Shown here: piece by piece, positions 7,211 through 16,023 of the stretch
Position numbering within the stretch: the stretch's first letter is position 1
How the letters are laid out: each line of letters starts with the position of its first letter
Source: Pseudomonadales bacterium
GTDB taxonomy: Bacteria > Pseudomonadota > Gammaproteobacteria > Pseudomonadales > Azotimanducaceae
DNA: 64,000 nucleotides
Direction: 5' to 3'
Assembly: GCA_011525295.1 (NCBI GenBank)
Contig: WTGV01000059.1
Coordinates: 1 to 64,000 of the forward strand
Program-made: the position numbers and the translations under genes
The notes under the pieces: generated by a model
The model's database searches: none
Seen by the model: the letters and a program-made list of their open reading frames with translations, nothing else
What the model was told of the DNA's origin: nothing

Positions 7211-8013
7211 GTGTGAAGAGGTCGAGCAACGTACCACTGAATATTGAACGTCCATCCGTCATTGAGGAAAACTTATGAGGAAAATTAGGGGGCAAATTGC
7301 CCCCTAGTTTGCTCTTTGTTCTATACTCTATACTGTACATGCAACGGTTTTTCTGTTAATGAGAACCTTTCATAAATCGTATTCGGTTGTCATGGTGTCA
7401 CGGTGCGCGGCCCGAGTATTTAATTTTGGACAGGTAAGAAAAGATATGAACCAGAGAATCGCGCCTTTACATCACGACACTCGAATGCGATCGCGACGGA
7501 GATGTTGACTCCAACAGTGGCGAGATTGCAGGGTGATGCACATGAGAAGTTGTATTAATTGATTTATCGAGAAAAAATTTGAGCACGGTCTTTACGAGTG
7601 TAGCCACGGGGTTGGACCGATGCGTGTGGAGTCGGTCGTCTTGGGACAAATCGTTGAAGTCGAGTTCATTGGCCGTCAGAGAATACTACGGCAATCTCTT
7701 AGGTGAGAAATTGAACTAATTCGAGACAGGGACATTACGCATGCTCGTTTTGTGCGTTTGCCAGAGTTACTTGAAGCGTATGCAAAAAAACGACTCTCAA
7801 GGATTATTAGAAAATTTAACGCGATCTCTCTTAAAAAATTTTCGAATACAGTGTACGCTCTCTGACTTCGATGCTTGCCGAGTCCCGTGCTTTCAAGAAA
7901 AAAGACCTTAGTCAGTACGCTCTTTATACTGTCGATTTGTCACTGAACAAATCAACGGCACGATAAGTGCTTGTTTGTGCACAATATCGCACTCCCGCAC
8001 AAGTTAAAAACCA
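7211..8013. other. intergenic stretch, no supported gene
   Basis: About 800 bases between the phage-like remnant and the first giant gene. It holds the hairpin at 7286 and several short frames with no good ribosome site; one stop-free stretch near 7715-7860 reads RDRDITHARFVRLPELLEAY and could be a decayed fragment. No RNA gene is recognised. Confidence 0.3.
7286..7320 (+). terminator. GC-rich hairpin, likely intrinsic terminator
   Basis: TAGGGGGCAA at 7286-7295 and TTGCCCCCTA at 7297-7306 form a palindrome with a tight centre (seven GC-rich pairs around AAATT), followed by a T-rich stretch (GTTTGCTCTTTGTT). It could end transcription coming from the phage-like genes. Confidence 0.5.
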
Positions 8014-11000
8014 ATGCTGACATCAGCTACTAACATTTTCAATGTTGCCAAGGCAGAAGTACGAACAGCGAGACGACGAGCTCGGTTCTGGACGATCGTG
8101 TTTTTCCTCTCTCTTTTCTCAATCGTGGGATACCTGATTTCGTGCTCCTTTCTTGGTTATGCAGCTTTAACTTCACCTTCCTTTGGGACCGGGGTACCTA
8201 AATATTTACTCGGCAACATTGATCCAACATTCTTTCTCTTCTTTCAGTTTGCGGTACTCTTCTTGGCTTTCGATGCCGGGCATCTGCACAACAGAAATCG
8301 CATTGCTGAAGTGCTGGATTCTAAATCCATCACGAATTTCGAATATCTAGCGGGTCGAGTGTTTGGAATCGCTGGATTGTTGTGGATCGTCGCAGCTGCG
8401 AACATTTGCGTGATGCAACTACTGGGTCTGATTTCTACGACAACAAATATTGGTATAGCAGATACGATCGAGTGGTACTCGTTATTCAATCTCCTACTAA
8501 TTGACGGTCCTGCTACTCTCTTGATTTGGTGTTCCGTTGTCGTGTTCCTGTCATGCATCTTGCGCTTTCGTTTGCTTGTTACGGGTGTTGCGAGTGCTTT
8601 AATTTTTGGTTGGTTTTTGTTTGTTCTAAACACGCCATACTCACTACTCGAAATCGTCTCTCCGTCGTCAAACGACTCACTGTTTGTTTCCGATCTGTTT
8701 CCACAATTAGCATCGTTGCCTGTGATCGCAATTCGTGTCGCGACCATTCTGGCGGCAATTGCACTCATTGCCATGGGTGCGTTGATTTGGCGTCGTCAAA
8801 ATAGTGTTAGTCAACTCAAGTGGTTCCACCCACTAGGAACTTGTCTGTGTGCTGGAATCCTACTCTACGCTTGGGGTTCGTCCAGTGTCCTAAGCGATCA
8901 CAACGCCGCCGGAAGTTGGCAAGATGTCCACGAAAACCACGAGTGGGATGATCGCATCGATCTCGAAGCGATCACGGGAAATGTGAAAATCGATCCCAAA
9001 AAGCACCTGGTCGCAGATCTTACGATAAGTTTCAACGTGAAAGTACAAACATCAATCCCACTTGCGTTTACACTCAATCGGTCAATGCATATTGAAGAAC
9101 TGTTCCTCAATGGTATGGAACCCAATTACACATTCGATGACGGACTTCTCACAATTTCTACGGCGACACCGCTCGATAAGGATGCCACTCATACCTTAGA
9201 CATAGTTACTTACGGTATTCCAGACGAACGATTTGCGTATTTTGATAGTCCACTCGACTACTTGAGAACCTCGGGCGTGTCTAACCACACCGTTTCATTA
9301 CTTGGAGAAAAGGGTTCTATCTACTCGCCCAAATATGTTGCTTTGATGCCTGGAGTGTATTGGTATCCAAAACCTGGTCCAGTGCGTGGTGACTATCGTT
9401 CCTCCCAAAACGGAATCGACTATTTTCATTTGGATCTATCTGTCGAGCTCGCGCCCAAGAGCTGGCAGTTAGTAGGTACAGATGTCGTTCAAGTATCAGA
9501 CCAAACAAATTCCTACCACGTGAACCCAGCTAGCCCAGTTCATGAAATCGCTCTTTTCGCATCAGAATTTGAGAGTGCTTCCGCCGAAGTTGAAGGCATC
9601 GAATTCAAGATGTATCTTCACAAGCAACATGCTAAAAATCTTCAACTATGGGACGAATTTGTCGAGAAGTTTGAAGACTTAGTTAAGTGGCGATTACAAG
9701 ATTTTTCTGATCACGGATTAACCCTTCCGTTTCGAACTCTTACTTTGGTCGAGGTACCTAGACAACTGAGGACTGTTGGAGGCGGTTGGCGCATGAATTC
9801 GCTACAGACACTACCGGGCATGGTGCTCATGAAAGAGCACGGATTTCCATCCGCGCGAATGGATCTTGCGCTCGAACGACTAACCAATCGTGAACACGAT
9901 GAAGATTCAGTTGACGAAGAGCAAATGAAACTACTGTTTGAGTACTTTTGGTATGGTATGGGAACTGACAATCCTTGGATGGGGCTACCCGAACGATATT
10001 GGTCGCACAGAGTCTCAGCGCGCGGCAAACATGCGAGCGTATTAGATCAAATTATGCTCTCTCTGATTGCAACGCTACAAAGACGAGAGCACGAATTTTT
10101 CTCCATCTATTCCACTCTTCACTTTGCTGACTTAACCTCGCTCAGCCTTTTTGAGGGAACGGTAGGACTTGAAGATGGATTGGAGAATGATCGTGTACCA
10201 AGTACTATCGGAACCGCAAGAAGGCTGAAAGAATACTATGCGACTCGCGTATCGGTTTGGAACAACGTCGAAGATACCAGTTTCACAGATCTACCATCTG
10301 CAAAGGGTAGTCAGCATGACTTTGAACTTCTTCTCTTGAAATGTGATCGAATTGCGAACGCACTAATGTCTGTTAACGGAGAGGAAAAGGTCTTTGCGTG
10401 GTTGGTTGATATGTTGACACAACATGCAGGTCAAACTTATACGCTCGAAAATCTCATTTCATCGGCTGAAACACATGAGGTTATGGTTGATCCATTTCTC
10501 ACTAAGTGGTTGCAGACCAATTCCCTACCAGCTTTTGAAGCATCCAACTATACGACCGCCCGCATTGCCGACGACGCTCAAGGGAATCCGCGGTATCTGA
10601 CGAGTGTGTCAGTAAGAAATACTCAAAGGGTAGCTGGATTTGTGCGACTGCAATTCCCGACAGAGCAATCGTGGGATTGGCCACACCCCTATCTCACAGA
10701 AAGCAAAGGGGTTCGTATCGACGGCGGATCCGCTAAGCGAGTGAACTTGCTGACTTCTTACGAAATTAGAAATGTTTACGTCGACCCGGGACTGTCTCTG
10801 CATCGAGGATTGATTCAGCTCACTCAGGGTTCGGAAACATCGGAGGTGCCAACGAACATGGAACCGGCTGACTTTGCAGAAGCGAGCTCCTGGATGCCAA
10901 TTAAAGAAGTAGGCATTATTGTCGACGACCTTGATACAGGGTTCTCGGTGGAGCAACAGTCCGTTCGAACCGCTCGTCCTCCTCGCGCGGGTCCAATCGC

Positions 11001-11469
11001 ATGGTTTAGGATCCCTCGACTCGACGGTGAACTAGACCGGGGCATTCCAGTCAGAGGTGATTACCTTTTTGAGTACCGCGCACCTGCAGGTGAATGGAAT
11101 CGAATTGCTGAATCCCAAGCATACGGAAAATTTCGCAGAACTGCTGTCTTCAATTACGTACGACAGACGAACCGAACAGCGACATTTACTACTGAACTCC
11201 CTGATTCCACGGCATGGCAATTAGACTACCATGTCCCAGTTTCTCTCAATAGAGACGGGCATAAGGGGCTCAAATACCAAATGGAAATTTCCGATCAAAC
11301 TAGTTCGCAGGATGTGGACTTCGATGTCTACAACTTGGAAATAGGATGGAACTCAGTTGGAGAGTACGATTTAGATGCAGGAGAGGTCAATGTTAATCTA
11401 GTAGGCACTTCGCAACGAGAACCGTTGTGGGCGGACGCAATACGATGGTCTAAGGTTGAGAAGGATTAG
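8014..11469 (+). CDS. giant ABC-2 permease / M1-like / golvesin-like fusion protein (paralogue A)
   Basis: 1151 residues. Residues 1-290 hold an N-terminal helix at about 26-50 and five or six more membrane segments, in the style of ABC-2 type permeases. Residues about 300-900 are extracytoplasmic: a beta-rich part (PDERFAYFDSPLDYL), then VEVPRQLRTVGGGWRMNS and LPGMVLMKEHGFPSAR, which correspond to the region around the GAMEN motif of M1 aminopeptidases. No HExxH zinc site is visible. The last 110 residues (YDLDAGEVNVNL ... WADAIRWS) resemble a golvesin/Xly carbohydrate-binding-like domain. No ATPase gene is nearby. A paralogue with the same layout lies at 16024-19569 on the other strand. Function unknown; envelope transport or surface display is inference. 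No clear ribosome site precedes the ATG. Confidence 0.7.
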   Translation: MLTSATNIFNVAKAEVRTARRRARFWTIVFFLSLFSIVGYLISCSFLGYAALTSPSFGTGVPKYLLGNIDPTFFLFFQFAVLFLAFDAGHLHNRNRIAEVLDSKSITNFEYLAGRVFGIAGLLWIVAAANICVMQLLGLISTTTNIGIADTIEWYSLFNLLLIDGPATLLIWCSVVVFLSCILRFRLLVTGVASALIFGWFLFVLNTPYSLLEIVSPSSNDSLFVSDLFPQLASLPVIAIRVATILAAIALIAMGALIWRRQNSVSQLKWFHPLGTCLCAGILLYAWGSSSVLSDHNAAGSWQDVHENHEWDDRIDLEAITGNVKIDPKKHLVADLTISFNVKVQTSIPLAFTLNRSMHIEELFLNGMEPNYTFDDGLLTISTATPLDKDATHTLDIVTYGIPDERFAYFDSPLDYLRTSGVSNHTVSLLGEKGSIYSPKYVALMPGVYWYPKPGPVRGDYRSSQNGIDYFHLDLSVELAPKSWQLVGTDVVQVSDQTNSYHVNPASPVHEIALFASEFESASAEVEGIEFKMYLHKQHAKNLQLWDEFVEKFEDLVKWRLQDFSDHGLTLPFRTLTLVEVPRQLRTVGGGWRMNSLQTLPGMVLMKEHGFPSARMDLALERLTNREHDEDSVDEEQMKLLFEYFWYGMGTDNPWMGLPERYWSHRVSARGKHASVLDQIMLSLIATLQRREHEFFSIYSTLHFADLTSLSLFEGTVGLEDGLENDRVPSTIGTARRLKEYYATRVSVWNNVEDTSFTDLPSAKGSQHDFELLLLKCDRIANALMSVNGEEKVFAWLVDMLTQHAGQTYTLENLISSAETHEVMVDPFLTKWLQTNSLPAFEASNYTTARIADDAQGNPRYLTSVSVRNTQRVAGFVRLQFPTEQSWDWPHPYLTESKGVRIDGGSAKRVNLLTSYEIRNVYVDPGLSLHRGLIQLTQGSETSEVPTNMEPADFAEASSWMPIKEVGIIVDDLDTGFSVEQQSVRTARPPRAGPIAWFRIPRLDGELDRGIPVRGDYLFEYRAPAGEWNRIAESQAYGKFRRTAVFNYVRQTNRTATFTTELPDSTAWQLDYHVPVSLNRDGHKGLKYQMEISDQTSSQDVDFDVYNLEIGWNSVGEYDLDAGEVNVNLVGTSQREPLWADAIRWSKVEKD

Positions 11470-11841
11470 CCCGTTGAGAAAGTAGATGAAATGCCAGCAC
11501 GAAGTACTTCCACCATTCCTGCGTTAGATACTCTTGGGTAACATCCATTTCCTAAGCCTATTCGAGCTGACTGGAAATGACGCAAACAATTCTTGACGCT
11601 GACGTAACTCGGTGCGGCGTGTTGTTCAACGTTGTAGAGAACCGAGATCTTTCGTGCTCCGATACTTCCTCCGCGTAACTAATATGGATGATTCAGGTGT
11701 GCCACGTAAACCATCTCAAAAATCGGACGTGATTGATTCTGTATGAATTGCCAAGTTAATAAAATTATATGATCTTAAGTTCAGGAATAGGTTAGCCTGA
11801 AACGCTCTTGACTATGCGACTAATTTCTATTTAATGCAAGT
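11470..11841. other. intergenic stretch before the methyltransferase
   Basis: 372 bases. AT-rich toward its right end (TTAATAAAATTATATGATC near 11756-11774), where a promoter for the methyltransferase could lie, but I cannot fix a -35/-10 pair. A 20-codon ATG frame near 11680 has no support. Nothing else is seen. Confidence 0.3.
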
Positions 11842-13602
11842 ATGGTAGAAAACCTACAAACGAGTCCAAATCCTGTATCTCGGTATAGCGTAGTTGCCAG
11901 GAAAAAAGCCCACGGAGCGATTTATACACCCAGAGTGCTAGCGGACTTTGTTGCTAAACAAATCGTCGACGCAAGCGAAACACCAACACAGGATAGACCG
12001 CTTCGTATATTGGATCCCGCAGTTGGACAGGGTGAATTACTCCTGAGCCTTCTCAACAATCTGAACGGTAAATCAAACACGAAGATTGAACTACATGGGT
12101 TCGAAACAAACTCATCGGAAATGGATCGAGCAGCAGATAGGATAAGACGAGAATTTCCATCCGTTACACTGAATTTCGAATTAAAAAACTTCTTAGAAAT
12201 TGCTAGCAAACCAAGAATCGGAACCAGTTGTGAAAGTGGTGAATTGTTTGTTCAAGATGAACTTCCAACCTATGACTTGATCATTGCGAATCCCCCATAT
12301 GTCCGTACCCAAATTCTGGGATCGGACCAAGCACAAGAAATAGCGAGACAGTTTCAGTTATCCGGTCGCGTTGATTTATACCACGCCTTCATTCTTGGTA
12401 TTTCGAACGTATTGTCACGGACCGGCGTTGCAGGGATCATTGTTTCTAACCGTTTCATGACGACTAGGGCCGGAGCATCTGTGAGGAGAGCACTGTATGA
12501 ACGATACAAGCTGCGTGCCGTGTGGGATTTTGGGGATACAAAGCTTTTTAACGCCGCAGTTCTTCCAGCCGTTCTTGTACTACAAGGAAAGAGTGATTCC
12601 AATTCGACTGTTCCCACATTTCAATCTATATACGAAACCACTGAACCGGCGACATCAACAGCGGATGATGTAATAGCTGCACTTTCCCGCGACAACGGTG
12701 TTGTAAGAATTAATGATGGTCGCCGCTTTAAAGTTAAGCAAGGCACTTTAGATACGGGTAATTCTGCTGATGGTGTTTGGCGGGTCGCCACACAATCGGC
12801 AAACACTTGGCTCAAGACTGTAGACAAGCATACGTGGGCAACATTTCGCGATATAGGAAAAATACGTGTTGGCGTAAAGACTTGTGCTGACAAAATATTC
12901 ATTCGAAGCGATTGGGATGATTTGCCTGAATCAGCTCAGCCAGAACTCTTGAGACCAATCACCACGCATGATATAGCGAATCGGTTTAGTCCATTGACCG
13001 CTGATCAACCAAAGATGGTTGTTTACCCTCACAAAGTAGTTCAGGGCAAACGTCGATCTGTGAATCTCGAAAAATTCCCTCGTACCAAAGCGTATTTAGA
13101 GTCGCACCGATCAATTCTTGCGAACCGTCATTACTTAATTGAGGCGGGGCGAGAATGGTATGAAATTTGGGTACCGCAAGATCCACATAGCTGGGATCAA
13201 CCGAAGCTAGTGTTCCGTGATATCACTGAGAAACCTACCTTTTGGATGGATTTAAAAGGGACGGTTGTCAATGGAGACTGTTATTGGATGGTTAACCGCG
13301 ATCCCAAAGAATTGGATCTCTTGTGGTTAGCATTAGCTGTTGCGAACTCGACGTTTGCAGAAACCTTTTATGATCTCCGTTTTCACAATAAGCTATACTC
13401 TGGACGGCGACGATTTATGACTCAATACGTCGAAAATTTTCCAATTCCCTCTCCGCTCAGTTGTAAGAGCAAAGAAATAGTATCGACAACCAAGGAAGTT
13501 TACCGATTAGCTTGTGATTCTCAAAAAACCAAAGCCATACAGGAGAAACTTGACGCGATGGTGTGGGAAGTGTTTCTGGGAGAGAAACCACCTGTTTGTT
13601 AA
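11842..13602 (+). CDS. type II N6-adenine DNA methyltransferase
   Basis: 586 residues. Motif X/I region: GAIYTPRVLADFVAKQIVD then LRILDPAVGQGELLLSLL (SAM-binding DPAxGxGxLL). Motif IV: YDLIIANPPYVRTQI (catalytic NPPY). Further MTase pattern RVDLYHAFILGISNVL and GIIVSNRFMTTRAG. The C-terminal half (from about 330) resembles the TaqI/Eco57I-type target-recognition region, with VYPHKVVQGKR and FHNKLYSGRRRFMTQYVENF PIP. It should methylate adenine in a specific site and protect host DNA. The gene is tail-to-tail with the nuclease gene 13627-14709 (gap 24 bases), a usual type II layout. The gene appears intact. Confidence 0.85.
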   Translation: MVENLQTSPNPVSRYSVVARKKAHGAIYTPRVLADFVAKQIVDASETPTQDRPLRILDPAVGQGELLLSLLNNLNGKSNTKIELHGFETNSSEMDRAADRIRREFPSVTLNFELKNFLEIASKPRIGTSCESGELFVQDELPTYDLIIANPPYVRTQILGSDQAQEIARQFQLSGRVDLYHAFILGISNVLSRTGVAGIIVSNRFMTTRAGASVRRALYERYKLRAVWDFGDTKLFNAAVLPAVLVLQGKSDSNSTVPTFQSIYETTEPATSTADDVIAALSRDNGVVRINDGRRFKVKQGTLDTGNSADGVWRVATQSANTWLKTVDKHTWATFRDIGKIRVGVKTCADKIFIRSDWDDLPESAQPELLRPITTHDIANRFSPLTADQPKMVVYPHKVVQGKRRSVNLEKFPRTKAYLESHRSILANRHYLIEAGREWYEIWVPQDPHSWDQPKLVFRDITEKPTFWMDLKGTVVNGDCYWMVNRDPKELDLLWLALAVANSTFAETFYDLRFHNKLYSGRRRFMTQYVENFPIPSPLSCKSKEIVSTTKEVYRLACDSQKTKAIQEKLDAMVWEVFLGEKPPVC

Positions 13603-13626
13603 CTGATCTCTTTAATTCCCAAGTTT

Positions 13627-14709
13627 TCAATCAGTCTCGAAAAAACTGTCCGTTAGCTTTATCTGCAATTTCTTGTTAAGAACTCTACCCTGAAATTGCG
13701 GAAATCTAGTGAAGAACTTCTCGCCAGTTGTTAGGTACACTTTTCTAATCGAAACAACATTTCCATCAGTGTCTGCATAAAACAACGCGTAACGAACATC
13801 ACAATGCCGGACTTGATGGTGGCCTACGGTCAAAAGACCGACCGGGTCTTCACTGTCAGGTTTCACTAGACCGAGATCAATAGTTGGCGAAGTCTGAAGC
13901 TTTACTTCCATGATTTGGTGCTTTAAATCTGGGAAGCGTCCATCATCTTCAAATGTAGCGTACCCAAGAGTTTGGCACACCAAGCGATGCAACGATTCAC
14001 CACGCCTGCGGTCCTGATCATCCCCAACATCGGGAAAACTCGCTCCGACGAGACTCTTTAAATGATTGAACAATACATCTATGGGAAGTAATTCGGTAGC
14101 AATTGGATTTCTTAGTGGTGTTACAACAATAGATGTGTCAATACTCTGGATTCCTTGATTAAGAAGATAGATCGGAGAAGTATCTTTAGGTGAGATCAAC
14201 TCCGCTTCTTCAATGCGTGGTATTAACCGCGCTTGGTATTTCTGTGTTAAAGTGCCAGTCGTATCTAGGTGTACTAAGTCTTGTCCTGTCACCACTCGTA
14301 CGCCTGTTATCGTCCCAGAGCCGTCAATCCGAACAATCACGTAACGCCGTCCAATGACTATTTTCTCATTCCAGATTTGCAGATTGTTGGATTTTTGAAC
14401 GTAAGTATCAAAGTTTTGATTTGGAAAGCGTGGTTGAGTTTTTTTAAAGCTCTTCGGAACTGGGTAACCTAAAGCATCACAGATATATTCTTTGACTTTC
14501 TTGGACCGAGTGCGTAGAGGTAAGTTAGGGAGAGATATACCCGTGAGTGAATCATTGAGTAAATACTGCAGCGTCGAAGTAGGTATCCATATGTTTGACT
14601 TGGAAGGATCGATGCTGTCATAGATTGACAGACCACTTTGGCGAATTGCTTCGACTATCTTTCGGGGGTTCTCATCGGAAGTGTCCATTGTTTGCTCCGT
14701 AGCCTTCAA
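13627..14709 (-). CDS. type II restriction endonuclease (PD-(D/E)xK)
   Basis: 360 residues. The C-terminal half has a classical PD-(D/E)xK core: FEDDGRFPDLKHQIMEVKLQ, that is P-D ... E-V-K with the Asp ten residues before the Lys pair, followed by strands typical of the fold. The N-terminal half (IRQSGLSIYDSIDPSK, LPLRTRSKKVKEYICDALGYPVPKSF) is probably target recognition. Convergent with the adenine methyltransferase at 11842-13602, so I assign the pair as one restriction-modification system cutting foreign DNA. No controller-protein gene is evident. The recognition site cannot be deduced from sequence alone. Confidence 0.75.
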   Translation of the reverse strand: MKATEQTMDTSDENPRKIVEAIRQSGLSIYDSIDPSKSNIWIPTSTLQYLLNDSLTGISLPNLPLRTRSKKVKEYICDALGYPVPKSFKKTQPRFPNQNFDTYVQKSNNLQIWNEKIVIGRRYVIVRIDGSGTITGVRVVTGQDLVHLDTTGTLTQKYQARLIPRIEEAELISPKDTSPIYLLNQGIQSIDTSIVVTPLRNPIATELLPIDVLFNHLKSLVGASFPDVGDDQDRRRGESLHRLVCQTLGYATFEDDGRFPDLKHQIMEVKLQTSPTIDLGLVKPDSEDPVGLLTVGHHQVRHCDVRYALFYADTDGNVVSIRKVYLTTGEKFFTRFPQFQGRVLNKKLQIKLTDSFFETD

Positions 14710-15422
14710 TGTTCAAATTTTCGCACCAGGGAAGTTCTACACTCTATCAGAATCTCGTTGTCCAAATCCAAACTGGAATGTGAACATATTAGTAAACTCA
14801 CTCACTGTACCGAAGTTCGAAAACTGAATACCCACAGTCTGCACAGACATACTTAGTATCCTCCCTGTGGGCAATCTCCTTAGATCAGACACAGTTCCCA
14901 CCTGAGAATACTGGCGACCATCTTCTGGTGTCATGCAGAGTACTGAATTCTAAGGTCTATTCGATATTGATTCATCGCTGTGCACAACATTAATCAATGC
15001 TATTACTACTAAATGTCGCAAGTGAAATCACAGGTAACGTTGATCCTATTCGTTGGACAATCCGATTAAACAACTACCGTTTCGGTCGTAAAGTCCCAAT
15101 TCCAAAACTGGAGGCGCGTCGTCATACTGAACATCAGTAATCGCGCAGAGCAATAGCGTCCTTGACTTCTCGGCTGCGATGGACGGCGTTCTGTTTTACC
15201 TGATTGATTAAACTTGCTTCAAACAACACGGTATTCATTCATTGCGCTTCTTATGTGATTACAAGTTCGCAGTGCTCTTAGCGTGTTCATAATTGAGAAT
15301 ATAGGCGTGATGGTCGACGAAAAGAAGTCCAGGGTAGCTGTATAGACTTCGGCCAGATTTGGTGTTAGTGATCTGGATACGTCTTACACGTTCAAAACAC
15401 TGCTTCTGTGGATTACAGATAC
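14710..15422. other. intergenic stretch upstream of the nuclease gene
   Basis: About 710 bases. On the minus strand, GGGAGG stands before a 37-codon ATG frame ending at 14737 (MSVQTVGIQFSNFG...), which might be a leader peptide for the nuclease; an overlapping frame contains YVCADCGYSVF, a zinc-ribbon-like scrap. Neither is convincing. A 68-codon frame at 15259-15465 overlaps the next gene and has no support. Confidence 0.25.
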
Positions 15423-15911
15423 CTACAACGTCAATGTGTATGTACGCCAAAACTGAATGACACATCCTAACGCGTCTAAGAAATCAACTTCATTGTTATC
15501 ACTAGTAGTAATCTTCAGTCGACTTACGTTCCAGTCTTTTCTATCAAAATCGAGCGGACAGAAATCTCCTTTATAAAGTTCCGCTGAAAGAATACTGGGA
15601 GGATGTCTAGTTATTTGGGCATGCTTAGATTCGATGCATATGTCCTGCATATATGCTAGCTCCGGACAGACTGTTTTTACATGATCTTGCAATTCACGCA
15701 GGTTCCTGAATTTGTGCTTTTTATCTGATTGTACGTGTAGGTGATCACACATATGCCAAGCATTGATCGCACATTGTCTGGCGATCTGCTTATTTAGAGG
15801 GTCTGTGTTGAGCTGTTCCCAACCCTCCTCAAGGGATTGAAGTAAAGTTGTAGAATCAAGACCAAAATTTCGCGTTTGTGTTTTGTTCATGATGTATTTC
15901 AAATAAAACAT
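15423..15911 (-). CDS. small soluble protein of an uncharacterised family
   Basis: 162 residues (155 if it starts at the ATG at 15890; neither start has a good ribosome site). Helical N-terminus with RQCAINAWHMCDHLHVQSDK, then VCPELAYMQDICIESKHAQI, and a C-terminal part GDFCPLDFDRKDWNVSRLKI ... VDFLDALGCVIQFW. I recall proteins of this layout as uncharacterised, all-helical, possibly HEPN-like, often in accessory regions, but there is no clear RxxxxH catalytic motif, so I assign no activity. It stands between the restriction pair and paralogue B, on the same strand as both neighbours. Confidence 0.55.
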   Translation of the reverse strand: MFYLKYIMNKTQTRNFGLDSTTLLQSLEEGWEQLNTDPLNKQIARQCAINAWHMCDHLHVQSDKKHKFRNLRELQDHVKTVCPELAYMQDICIESKHAQITRHPPSILSAELYKGDFCPLDFDRKDWNVSRLKITTSDNNEVDFLDALGCVIQFWRTYTLTL

Positions 15912-16023
15912 TTGGAGCTGTCAAAAAATAACTGGCAAATTCAGCCAAACAGAGTACGACAGCGGACATATGACATCGTTATGAGGACTAGGTAACGTAA
16001 GCGATCTCAAGGCGTTAAAACTG

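Noticed and set aside
6976-7216. two opposing 73-74 codon frames
   Set aside because: They translate the G-rich repeat on either strand and have low-complexity products.
14737-14850. 37-codon frame with GGGAGG before the restriction gene
   Set aside because: Good ribosome site, but the product is featureless and no homology is known to me; mentioned only in the intergenic entry.
15259-15465. 68-codon minus frame
   Set aside because: It overlaps the end of the 162-residue gene and has no ribosome site.
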